A stretch of 64,000 bases of DNA from assembly GCA_052390415.1 (NCBI GenBank), contig JBQTGY010000053.1, positions 1 to 64,000 of the forward strand. The letters are read 5' to 3'. The notes under the pieces are model-generated. The model searched no databases and was not told where the DNA came from. It saw nothing but the letters and a program-made list of their open reading frames with translations. Positions 9,401 to 15,974 of this stretch are shown here, piece by piece. Position 1 is the first letter of the stretch, and each line of letters starts with the position of its first letter. The stretch is from JANNWF01 sp052390415. GTDB lineage: Bacteria; Pseudomonadota; Gammaproteobacteria; Xanthomonadales; Xanthomonadaceae. The translations under genes were made by a program, and so were the position numbers.

Positions 9401-10922
9401 GCGGACTTATCAGGAGCTGATTGCGGAAAAGACTTGGTTGAGTGTGTTCCAAAACTCACCCGATTCCGTGCGCCAAGCGCTGCAGGCATATTTGAACTCC
9501 GTAGGGGCGATGGGCGCCGGCACGGGTGTGCGTGCGGTTCGTCACCGGAGGACCGCTCGCGAGGCAATGGCCCGCGCCTACCAAGCTGTGCCCTGCTGGG
9601 TTCTTCCGCAATGGCGCGTATCAGAGACTATTCCGCCTGAGCTTGGCCTGTTCGATCTCGTCATCATTGACGAAGCATCACAATCCGACATCTGGGCATT
9701 GCCCGCAATCTTGCGCGGAAAGCAGGTCTTGGTTGTAGGCGACCACAAGCAAGTCTCGCCATCTGCAGTCGGTGCCGCAGAGGAGAAAATCAAGGATCTC
9801 ATCAGCCGGTTTCTGGTCGACCAACCTTTCGGTTCTGAAATGACGCCTGACAAGTCCATCTATGACTTGGCGCGTGTTGTTTTTGCGGGCAACTCGGTGA
9901 TGCTCAAAGAGCACTTCCGATGCGTGCCCGCAATCATCGAATTTTCAAACAGGGAGTTCTACCAGAACGACATCAAGCCGCTTCGTGTCCCAAAGGCAAA
10001 TGAGCGGCTGGACCCGCCGCTTGTGGACGTGTTCGTCATGGGCGGACATCGCGCCGGCGGGGTAAATGCCGCGGAAGCAAAGGCCATTGTCGACGAGATC
10101 AAGCTGATCTTGGGTGATCCGGCTTTTGGCACCCGAACCATCGGAGTGGTGACCCTTCTGGGTACGGAGCAGGCAGCTCACATCCACGAACTGGTTAGCC
10201 AACAAATCTCTCCGATTGATGTCATCGCACGCAAGCTAGCAATCGGTCCCCCACCTGTCTTCCAGGGGCGAGAGCGAGACATCATGCTTGTCTCCATGGT
10301 GATGAGCACAGGTGGCCGCGCGGCAGCCAGTCGCGCCGACATGAACCAGCGTTTCAACGTGGCGCTGTCGCGGGCACGCGACCGCATGTATTTGTTCCGC
10401 TCGGTCAGCGAAGCCGATGTCGGAGAGGGAACTCTAAATGCCAAGGTGCTGAGTCACTTCAAGCAGCCTTTTCGGCAGGATGCTCGGCGGGTCGAGTCGC
10501 TTCGGGCGCGATGCGAGTCCGGGTTTGAGTTGGCGATGTACGACGAACTCGTGAAGCGCGGCTTTCGGGTCGAACCTCAAGTTCCATGTGGCGGTTATCG
10601 AATCGACTTTGTCATTGAAGGCAGCGAAGGGAGGCGGCTTGCCGTGGAGTGCGATGGAGATCGATACCATGGTCCTGGCCAATGGCAGGACGACATGACA
10701 CGGCAGCGCGTGCTTGAACGCGCAGGTTGGACCTTCTGGCGTTGCTTCGCGTCGAGCTTCGTCCGTCGCCGCGAAGCGGTGCTCGAAGACTTGATGCTGA
10801 CATTGGCAGGACTTGGAATCGAGCCACTAGGAGCGGAGTCTGTCGACAACACTGTGTGGGTTCAACACAAAGTGGTCGACCCGTACTCAGTGCAGGCCGA
10901 GACGCCGCCGGAGCTTGCATAA
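6441..10922 (+). CDS. SF1 (Upf1-like) helicase with C-terminal Vsr/DUF559-like nuclease domain; putative defence protein
   Basis: 1493 residues from the ATG at 6441, chosen because it starts the protein-like part and has AAGGA upstream; an open extension to 6288 looks non-coding. Helicase motif I GPPGTGKTHT is near residue 391, motif II IIDEASQSD near 1075, motif III VVGDHKQVSP, then EHFRCVPAIIEF, FQGRERDIMLVSM and motif VI NVALSRARDRMYLF. About 680 residues lie between motifs I and II, as in large COG1112-type helicases. The last 110 residues form a PD-(D/E)XK/Vsr-like fold with YRIDFVIE, LAVECDGDRYHG and a basic helix RQRVLERAGW. Such fusions are frequent in defence islands; the function here is inferred. 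Followed one base later by a coupled gene. Confidence 0.88.
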   Translation: MPQEESGIPMVVSLLNYIEQVEKLKTKPAFSVPEDFFVAYQQELASLPEVQFNLQSEGDDIWLRLPRLKEIGAPEPDEEVQPWITLPKSPEKQPELKAESLIFDGKQEASRSRIEDHPEIKELFNWYVENQWNPWALAERPRRKAISRYNKFFSLQQAIASEGAETPIELVWGIGYTVWRKEGFATPVKHPLLVQACEVTLNERTFDLEVRPRDVEARIEADCYLEMDLPGVRQLEAYWQSAQATGAHRINPFESSTYEGTLKAAVGHLDPTGTYDERGEDAAFPTPGPQLRITNNWVLFARKRSGDIFLQDIKRLKEKLAQVTSLPAVIRSLVQRGDGEVRVRPEQPFRGLSTSEAGAGALELFFPMPYNDEQVSIIQKLHANDGVVVQGPPGTGKTHTIANVICHYLAEGKRVLVTAKGESALAVLQEKLPEAIRALSISLLSDERDGMKQFEHAIQTIASRVASINPTRVSAAINAAEEKLNQLHAKISHVDNTVAANAANHMESFSFRGRAVTPEELAKSVILGAQVHEWLDDEPPASADDVVPFDDVAIAALRRSRLAVGSDLPYLDKPMPAADGFPPWTALRTLHFDLMKARDIDESVSEGDIFGLVDSRLETFEKGQGLVRFLEDRRSLAIRLAGVRSPWLSAVREQLSDMQEQDPLLVALMAVVNDVRRLEVHRRELVAKAIAVPPNAEINQDFQDAVARLVAGRSAFTLPFGKGEARKQVAEVTVAGAAPSGKDDWSVAAELISWRVDSRKVLSRWNAMASEFGLPTVDTALDPGFRSLAQWHAAVDDSHRLRFVYDANLHSLLLEVFGGNIADKLWDGGEEFLTAAHSSLQSHVSRGRLAYAVNKVQELLAGLEGYGGAVVDQMRGFLVDGLGHDGDEMTLQAQWTSQLAELRRLNSLRPYFDEILAVTAKIEAAGAPKWSSRLRAEPATEVDTLTPANWMDAWSWRQAVMFLDRIDGHHQVRELFKQRQLLTTALSRTYQELIAEKTWLSVFQNSPDSVRQALQAYLNSVGAMGAGTGVRAVRHRRTAREAMARAYQAVPCWVLPQWRVSETIPPELGLFDLVIIDEASQSDIWALPAILRGKQVLVVGDHKQVSPSAVGAAEEKIKDLISRFLVDQPFGSEMTPDKSIYDLARVVFAGNSVMLKEHFRCVPAIIEFSNREFYQNDIKPLRVPKANERLDPPLVDVFVMGGHRAGGVNAAEAKAIVDEIKLILGDPAFGTRTIGVVTLLGTEQAAHIHELVSQQISPIDVIARKLAIGPPPVFQGRERDIMLVSMVMSTGGRAAASRADMNQRFNVALSRARDRMYLFRSVSEADVGEGTLNAKVLSHFKQPFRQDARRVESLRARCESGFELAMYDELVKRGFRVEPQVPCGGYRIDFVIEGSEGRRLAVECDGDRYHGPGQWQDDMTRQRVLERAGWTFWRCFASSFVRRREAVLEDLMLTLAGLGIEPLGAESVDNTVWVQHKVVDPYSVQAETPPELA

Positions 10923-10923
10923 G

Positions 10924-11502
10924 GTGGCGCGACCTCTTATCCAGCAAGGGATTGGGCAGCTTGAGGAGTTGTTCAAGCGCGTGAAGGAAGATCGAGCTGC
11001 GCTTTTGCAGTTGAAAGAGGAATTGCAGCATAGAAACATGCCGCGCGCGGTGACTCTTCTTGCACAGGTGCAGCGGTCACTGAGGTCTCCGAATACGATG
11101 CTTTCGGTCGCACCTTCCTCGGCCGCACTCTCGGCACCCACTACGGCCCACATCAAGATTGCCGCCGCGTCACCACCGCAACGCGACTTGTGGGCCGGTC
11201 GCGCAGAGGTGCCTGAGTCATCGGATGAGCAAGCCCGGACGGCCGGCGATTCTCCCATGTCGCCAACCGCACGCACCAACACGGAAACGATGGCAATTGC
11301 GGATGCTTACAAACTGCTGAAGGCAACACCCGGCGCAAATTGGGAATCCATTGAGTTAGCGCGACGGAATCTTGTGCAGCGGTCTTCGCCCGCAAAGACG
11401 CAAATGAAGTCAGCCGAAGTTCGTGCCGCACTATTGAGTGAGGCGCGCCTTGCAAACGAGGCCTACAGTGTTTTGGCAGCCGGGCGCCATCCAATTGCTT
11501 GA
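10924..11502 (+). CDS. Unknown protein with helical N-terminus and J-domain-like C-terminus, coupled to the helicase
   Basis: 192 residues from a GTG one base after the helicase stop; GGAG at 10910-10913 sits ten bases before it, which favours this start over a TTG at 10915. The N-terminus (about 1-55) is charged and helical with a coiled-coil look. A low-complexity linker follows. The last 75 residues resemble a J domain: ADAYKLLKATPGANWESIEL, then ARRNLVQRSSPAKTQ, and finally LANEAYSVLA. The HPD tripeptide needed to stimulate Hsp70 is absent (SSP at that place), so it would be a J-like adaptor and not a true co-chaperone. Probably translated with the helicase and acting with it. No known family assigned. 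Confidence 0.72.
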   Translation: MARPLIQQGIGQLEELFKRVKEDRAALLQLKEELQHRNMPRAVTLLAQVQRSLRSPNTMLSVAPSSAALSAPTTAHIKIAAASPPQRDLWAGRAEVPESSDEQARTAGDSPMSPTARTNTETMAIADAYKLLKATPGANWESIELARRNLVQRSSPAKTQMKSAEVRAALLSEARLANEAYSVLAAGRHPIA

Positions 11503-11529
11503 AACAGATAAAGTGAGGCTAGCAGCCAC

Positions 11530-11556
11530 AAAAAAGCCCGCAATTACGCGGGCTTT
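11530..11556 (-). terminator. Rho-independent terminator of tRNA-Met
   Basis: Read leftward: stem GCCCGC / GCGGGC with a six-base loop, extended by A-T pairs and followed by six Ts (the A run at 11530-11535). It begins five bases after the tRNA 3' end. In the other direction there is only a short T run, so termination of the helicase module may be weak. Confidence 0.85.
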
Positions 11557-11560
11557 GGTG

Positions 11561-11637
11561 TGGTGGCTATGGGTGGACTCGAACCACCGACCCCAGCATT
11601 ATGAGTGCTGTGCTCTAACCGGCTGAGCTACATAGCC
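11561..11637 (-). tRNA. tRNA-Met, elongator (anticodon CAT)
   Basis: The minus strand folds as a complete 77-base tRNA with encoded CCA: acceptor GGCTATG/CATAGCC, D arm GCTC/GAGC, anticodon stem CAGCA/TGCTG around loop CTCATAA, and T arm GGTGG TTCGAGT CCACC. The body resembles the E. coli elongator tRNA-Met (GGCTACGTAGCTCAG...) more than tRNA-Ile2, which also has CAT, so Met is preferred. Its 3' end faces the helicase module. Confidence 0.95.
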
Positions 11638-11791
11638 GTGCGGTCGCCACGGGGTGACGACGCAGTCGAACTGCGAATTATCGGCAACTGCGGTCAATGC
11701 GTCAAACAGCAGCGTTATCTCAAGGCGCCTGTTGTTCATTCACTGACGCCTGTGGCACTCTCGGGGCATTCAGGCTTTTGGAGTCCGTTCC

Positions 11792-12373
11792 GTGATTGAT
11801 CCGGACGGTTACCGGCCCAACGTCGGCATCATCTTGATGCGCGACGACGGCAACGTCTTTTGGGCGCGTCGCGTGTCGCGCGATGGTTGGCAGTTCCCGC
11901 AGGGCGGGATGAACACCGATGAGACGCCGCTTGAGGCCATGTATCGCGAGTTGTTCGAAGAGACCGGGCTCGCTTCTGAGCATGTGGAACTATTGGCGGC
12001 GACACCGGGCTGGTTGCGTTATCGATTGCCGCGGCGCTGTGTGCGGCACGGTGAACGACCGGTGTGTGTGGGTCAGAAGCAGGTGTGGTTCTTGTTGCGG
12101 CTGACCGGTGGCGAGGCGCAAGTCAAACTGGATGCGACCGACAAGCCTGAGTTCAGCGAGTTTCGCTGGGTCGAGTTCTGGTACCCCCTGGATCACGTGG
12201 TGAGCTTCAAGCGTGACGTTTATCTGCGCGCGTTGCAGCACTTGGCGCCGGTGGCGCAAGGCTTGGCATTGGGTGCCTCGATATTGAGCCGACGGCCATT
12301 GGAAGCAGCCGGCGTACAGAGGCGCCCGCTGGCGCAACGCTTTGCTCGGGATGCAGCGCCGGCGCGGGCGTGA
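11792..12373 (+). CDS. rppH: RNA 5'-pyrophosphohydrolase RppH
   Basis: 193 residues from a GTG start. The N-terminus IDPDGYRPNVGIILMRDDG is typical of RppH, and the Nudix box runs from GGMNTDETPLEAMYRELFEE to TGL. QKQVWFLLRL and FRWVEFWYPL are also RppH signatures. The enzyme removes pyrophosphate from 5'-triphosphorylated RNA and so opens transcripts to RNase E decay. Stands alone, divergent from tRNA-Met. Confidence 0.95.
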   Translation: MIDPDGYRPNVGIILMRDDGNVFWARRVSRDGWQFPQGGMNTDETPLEAMYRELFEETGLASEHVELLAATPGWLRYRLPRRCVRHGERPVCVGQKQVWFLLRLTGGEAQVKLDATDKPEFSEFRWVEFWYPLDHVVSFKRDVYLRALQHLAPVAQGLALGASILSRRPLEAAGVQRRPLAQRFARDAAPARA

Positions 12374-12459
12374 GTTGTTGGCCAGTTTCGCTGCTCCGAG
12401 TCGCTGAGCCGATTCTCTGAATCGCGGCCAAGCGGCCATCGTCGTGTTGCGAAACTCTG

Positions 12460-12488
12460 TTGACAATCATTCGTATTCAAGATTGAAT
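12460..12488 (+). promoter_or_regulatory. sigma-70 promoter of bfd with a possible Fur box
   Basis: TTGACA at 12460-12465, a 17-base spacer and TTGAAT at 12483-12488, 32 bases before the bfd start. The spacer includes GACAATCATTCGTATTC, which partly fits the GATAAT-type repeats of a Fur site. Iron control of bfd is known in other bacteria, so the site is plausible, but the match is imperfect. Confidence 0.5.
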
Positions 12489-12520
12489 GGCGACGTCTGA
12501 TCTCTGGCAGGTTGTGCGCC

Positions 12521-12718
12521 ATGTACGTTTGCATTTGCAACGGCATTACTGATCGCGCTGTTCGCGAAGCGGCAGTAGCGGGTGCGCGCGATTTGGCGGA
12601 CCTGACCACGATGACGGGTTGCGCATCGACCTGCGGCAGTTGTGCTGAAGTCGCGATGCAGATTCTTCGCGAATCGCAGCGCGAACGTCCGTTCCCGCTG
12701 CCACTTTTCGCTGCCTGA
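12521..12718 (+). CDS. bfd: Bacterioferritin-associated ferredoxin
   Basis: 65 residues, the normal size for Bfd. Cys4, Cys6, Cys38 and Cys41 (MYVCICNG and CGSC) are the [2Fe-2S] ligands found in the E. coli protein; an additional Cys34 is present. Bfd binds bacterioferritin and passes electrons to its haem to release stored iron when iron is short. The next gene is bfr itself, 148 bases downstream on the same strand. The ATG at 12521 was chosen over a TTG three codons upstream because it begins the conserved motif. Confidence 0.93.
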   Translation: MYVCICNGITDRAVREAAVAGARDLADLTTMTGCASTCGSCAEVAMQILRESQRERPFPLPLFAA

Positions 12719-12866
12719 CAGCGGCGGCTAGCGCGTCACAGAGCGCAATTCGCGCGCCCGCAAGCGGGGATCAATCCGCAGCTGGGAATGCCTCCGATTG
12801 CCATTTCGTCGTGACTTCGACGCAGTCGTTAGGATGGTGGTTGTCCCCACCTGCGAGGAGTCGACC

Positions 12867-13343
12867 ATGAAAGGCGATGCCAAAGTCATCGAGCACTTGA
12901 ACAAGGTGCTTTACAACGAACTGATCGCGATCAATCAGTACTTCTTGCACGCCAAGATGTTCAAGAACTGGGGCCTCAAGGCGTTGGCCGACTACGAGCA
13001 CCACGAGTCGATCGACGAGATGAAGCATGCGGATCGGCTGATCGAGCGAATCCTGTTTCTTGACGGTCTTCCCAACCTGCAAAACCTCGGCAAGTTGATG
13101 ATCGGCGAGCATCCACGCGAAGTCATGGAATGTGATCTCAAGCTCGAGTACGCCGCCCTGCCGGATCTCAAGAATGGCATCGCGCACTGCGAGCAAGTCG
13201 CCGACTACGTGACCCGGGAATTGTTCGAGAGCATCCTCGAATCGGAAGAAGAGCACATCGACTGGATCGAAACCCAACTCAGCTTGATGGATCGGGTAGG
13301 CGTCGAGAACTACTTGCAAAGCAAGATGGGTGGAACGAGTTAG
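12867..13343 (+). CDS. bfr: Bacterioferritin
   Basis: 158 residues. Ferroxidase-centre residues Glu18, Glu51 and His54 are in place and Met52 is the haem ligand (SIDEMKHADR), so this is a haem-binding subunit. EEEHIDWIETQL provides the later centre ligands. Bfr forms a 24-subunit iron store, mobilised through Bfd next door. The start at 12867 is set by GAGGAG seven bases upstream; the open frame continues back to 12798 without protein character. A block of palindromic repeats follows the stop. Confidence 0.95.
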   Translation: MKGDAKVIEHLNKVLYNELIAINQYFLHAKMFKNWGLKALADYEHHESIDEMKHADRLIERILFLDGLPNLQNLGKLMIGEHPREVMECDLKLEYAALPDLKNGIAHCEQVADYVTRELFESILESEEEHIDWIETQLSLMDRVGVENYLQSKMGGTS

Positions 13344-13371
13344 GTTTAGCGGGATAGGTGCGAGTTGCAGG

Positions 13372-13515
13372 CGTAGGGTGCGTCTTGGACGCACCGGCTT
13401 TTTTGTCGAGCCGAATCGCCTGCGTCGAGCAAAAACTGGTGCGTGCGAGACGCACCCCACGTTGGTGCGTCCAAGACGCACCCTACGTTGGTGCGTCCAA
13501 GACGCACCCTACGTT
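13372..13515. repeat. REP-like palindromic repeat cluster
   Basis: One copy of a palindrome (TAGGGTGCGTCTTGGACGCA) on the plus strand near 13374 faces three head-to-tail 26-base units at 13438-13463, 13464-13489 and 13490-13515, which are the same sequence inverted (GGTGCGTCCAAGACGCACCC then TACGTT). Units two and three are identical and unit one has a few changes. There are no unique spacers. It lies between bfr and the convergent kinase gene and can form strong hairpins. Confidence 0.85.
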
Positions 13516-13547
13516 GCTGGCTGGGTTGCTAGCGCGTCCGCCTGCAC

Positions 13548-15974
13548 TCAGCGCAACAAGCGCCGCAACTCCGTTTCCGCACGCCGGAATTCCTGGATCA
13601 GGTTCATCACCAGACCTTCGGAATCCTTCAGCGATTTCTGCCGCGAGCCAAACTCGATGTGCTTGGCTTGCGCAGACAACTCCATGGCACCGAGATTGGC
13701 GCTGGTGGACTTCAGCGAGTGCGCCGGGCCGACCAGCCCATCATTGTCATTCGCGGCCGCCGCCTGTTCGAGCTTGCTGAGTGATTTGGGAGCGTCCTCG
13801 AGAAAAACTTGGACCAGCGCGTCGAACTCGGCGCCCATGATTTCGCGAAGATCTTCCACCACATCCATGTTGATGGCTGGGCTGCTGCTGCGGGCGGCCG
13901 CTGCTGCTGCGCCTGCCGCTGCCTCTGACGCTGCAACCGCTTCGGCTGGGCTGAGCCGACCGGGCGACGTCGGTACCGACGTCAGCTTGGGTCGCGGGGT
14001 CGCCTCGACGGCTTCAATGACCGGACGCGGCTTGATCCAACGGTGCAAGGTCTCAGTGAGCACGCCGCGATTGATCGGCTTCGACAAATAGTCGTCCATC
14101 CCGGCTTCCAGACACTTCTCGCGGTCGCCGATCATGGCGTTGGCGGTCATGGCGATGATCGGAGTGCGTGGCAGACCGCGCGCTGTTTCTGCCGCGCGGC
14201 GGCGCTTGGTGGCGGCGTAGCCATCCAGTACTGGCATCTGGCAATCCATCAGCACGGCGTCATAGCGATTGCGCTCGAGCAGGTCGACCGCTTCCTGACC
14301 ATTCTCCGCACTGTCCAACGTCACTCCAGCCAATGAAAGCAAGCGTTGCGCGACCTGACGATTGACTGGGTTGTCTTCCACAAGCAGGACGTGGCCAGTC
14401 AATTTCAAGGGCTCACGGCGCGCGCCCTCGCTGCTTGGCTCGACCTCCACCACCGGCGCGACCACGGCGGGGGTGACCCGGATTTCCGCTTGTACACCCA
14501 GTTGGCTGGCTGGCGAGACATCGCTGATGAAGCGCTCCAACTGCCGCCGCAGATCGCCTTCACTGGCGCCGCGCGGCGTAATCATGACCCGCTCACCAGG
14601 ACGCAATTCAGCTGGCAACGGATCGCCGCCCTGCATGTAAACCACTTTGATGTTGGCGAACTCGGCTTCGCGTTGTAGCGCCCGATAGAGCGCCAGAAAG
14701 GTGGTGCGTACTGTCGGCAGATCCACCAGCAATATGTCGATCGCCCAGTTTTCGCCTCGCGCAGCCGCCGTGCGCAGTTTGGTCAGAGCCTCTTGGGTGT
14801 TGCTGGCGGGTGTGGGCTTGGCGCCCCAGTTGGGAATCGATACCGCAAAACGCCGCTGTTGCGCCGGGTCCGCGCTCAGCACCATCAGGCGTGCGTCCTG
14901 CAAGCCCTTTTCACGGCTGCCCATGTCGCCGATGGCCTTCAGCAGCGGCACTTCGAACCAGAATGTCGAGCCCTGCCCGGGTTGTGAATCCACCCCGATC
15001 TGGCCGCCCATCAAGTCAATGATTCGTTTGCAGATGACCAAGCCCAAGCCGGTGCCGCCAAATTGGCGGGTGGTGGAGGCGTCCGCCTGCGAAAAGGCCT
15101 TGAACAAGCCGGCCGATGCCTCTTGCGTGATGCCAACGCCTGTGTCGCGGATCTCGAAGCGCAACTCATGATGATGGCGGGTTTCGCCACGGCGAATGAC
15201 GTTGACGCTCACGCTGCCACGATCAGTGAATTTCACTGCGTTGCTGATCAAGTTGGTGAGTACTTGGCGCAGACGCGTGGGGTCGCCGCGGACCGGCAAA
15301 CGCACCGCCGGATCGATGGTCAGTGAGAACCCAAGACCTTTCGACTCGGCGCTCTTCTCCAACAAGCGCATCACCCCATCCAACACTTCGCGCAGATTCA
15401 GCCCCACCGACTCCAGGGTCAGCATGTTGGCTTCGAGCTTGGAGTAATCGAGGATATCGTCGACGATTCTCAACAACTGTTTGGCCGAGCTGAAGGCAGT
15501 CTGCACGTAGTCGCGCTGATCGGCCTGCAAGGATGAGCTGAGCAAAATGTCGAGCAGCGGAATGATGCCGTTCAGCGGCGTGCGGATTTCGTGGCTCATG
15601 GTGGCGAGAAACTCGCCCTTCGCCATCACCGCCGCCTCTGCGACCTGCTTGGCTTGGGTGAGTTCCTGACCGATCTTCTCGTGCCGCTCCAGTTCGCTGC
15701 GCAGACGGCGCAACTCATCGGTGGGTGGAGCTTGCGCCGGCGCGCTTTGCCGCGGCACGGCCATGGGTCGCGCAGGTTCATCGCTGCTCAGCGCAGCGCT
15801 GCGCGGAGCCGGCAACAGCGCCGCAAGCAGGGCAAGCCCACCCCCACTCAGCGCGAGTACCGCCCACGGGGCCTGGATACCGGCCATCGCCAAGCCCCCG
15901 GCGGCCAACGCGGCGAGCGCGCCACTGATGCCGAGCAGCTTGCCGAGAATGTTCGCGCCAGACGAGCCGCTCAT
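13548..15974 (-). CDS. Hybrid sensor histidine kinase (HisKA-HATPase-REC-Hpt)
   Basis: 808 residues from an ATG that overlaps the stop of the upstream gene (ATGA). Order: two membrane segments (about 12-55), short coiled coil, HisKA with phospho-accepting His128 in MSHEIRTPLNG, HATPase with GLGLVICKRI, a degenerate receiver-like stretch (about 390-520), a full receiver with Asp577 (VLMDCQMPVLDG) and Lys in LSKPI, an Ala-rich linker, and a C-terminal Hpt domain with His752 (AHSLKSTSANLG). Architecture is of the BarA/RpfC phosphorelay type. No sensory domain is visible beyond the membrane pair, so the signal may come from the coupled upstream protein. Confidence 0.92.
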   Translation of the reverse strand: MSGSSGANILGKLLGISGALAALAAGGLAMAGIQAPWAVLALSGGGLALLAALLPAPRSAALSSDEPARPMAVPRQSAPAQAPPTDELRRLRSELERHEKIGQELTQAKQVAEAAVMAKGEFLATMSHEIRTPLNGIIPLLDILLSSSLQADQRDYVQTAFSSAKQLLRIVDDILDYSKLEANMLTLESVGLNLREVLDGVMRLLEKSAESKGLGFSLTIDPAVRLPVRGDPTRLRQVLTNLISNAVKFTDRGSVSVNVIRRGETRHHHELRFEIRDTGVGITQEASAGLFKAFSQADASTTRQFGGTGLGLVICKRIIDLMGGQIGVDSQPGQGSTFWFEVPLLKAIGDMGSREKGLQDARLMVLSADPAQQRRFAVSIPNWGAKPTPASNTQEALTKLRTAAARGENWAIDILLVDLPTVRTTFLALYRALQREAEFANIKVVYMQGGDPLPAELRPGERVMITPRGASEGDLRRQLERFISDVSPASQLGVQAEIRVTPAVVAPVVEVEPSSEGARREPLKLTGHVLLVEDNPVNRQVAQRLLSLAGVTLDSAENGQEAVDLLERNRYDAVLMDCQMPVLDGYAATKRRRAAETARGLPRTPIIAMTANAMIGDREKCLEAGMDDYLSKPINRGVLTETLHRWIKPRPVIEAVEATPRPKLTSVPTSPGRLSPAEAVAASEAAAGAAAAAARSSSPAINMDVVEDLREIMGAEFDALVQVFLEDAPKSLSKLEQAAAANDNDGLVGPAHSLKSTSANLGAMELSAQAKHIEFGSRQKSLKDSEGLVMNLIQEFRRAETELRRLLR

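Noticed and set aside
13438..13515. Three direct repeats as a possible CRISPR array
   Set aside because: The units are contiguous with no spacers and are palindromic REP-type sequences; no cas gene is present.
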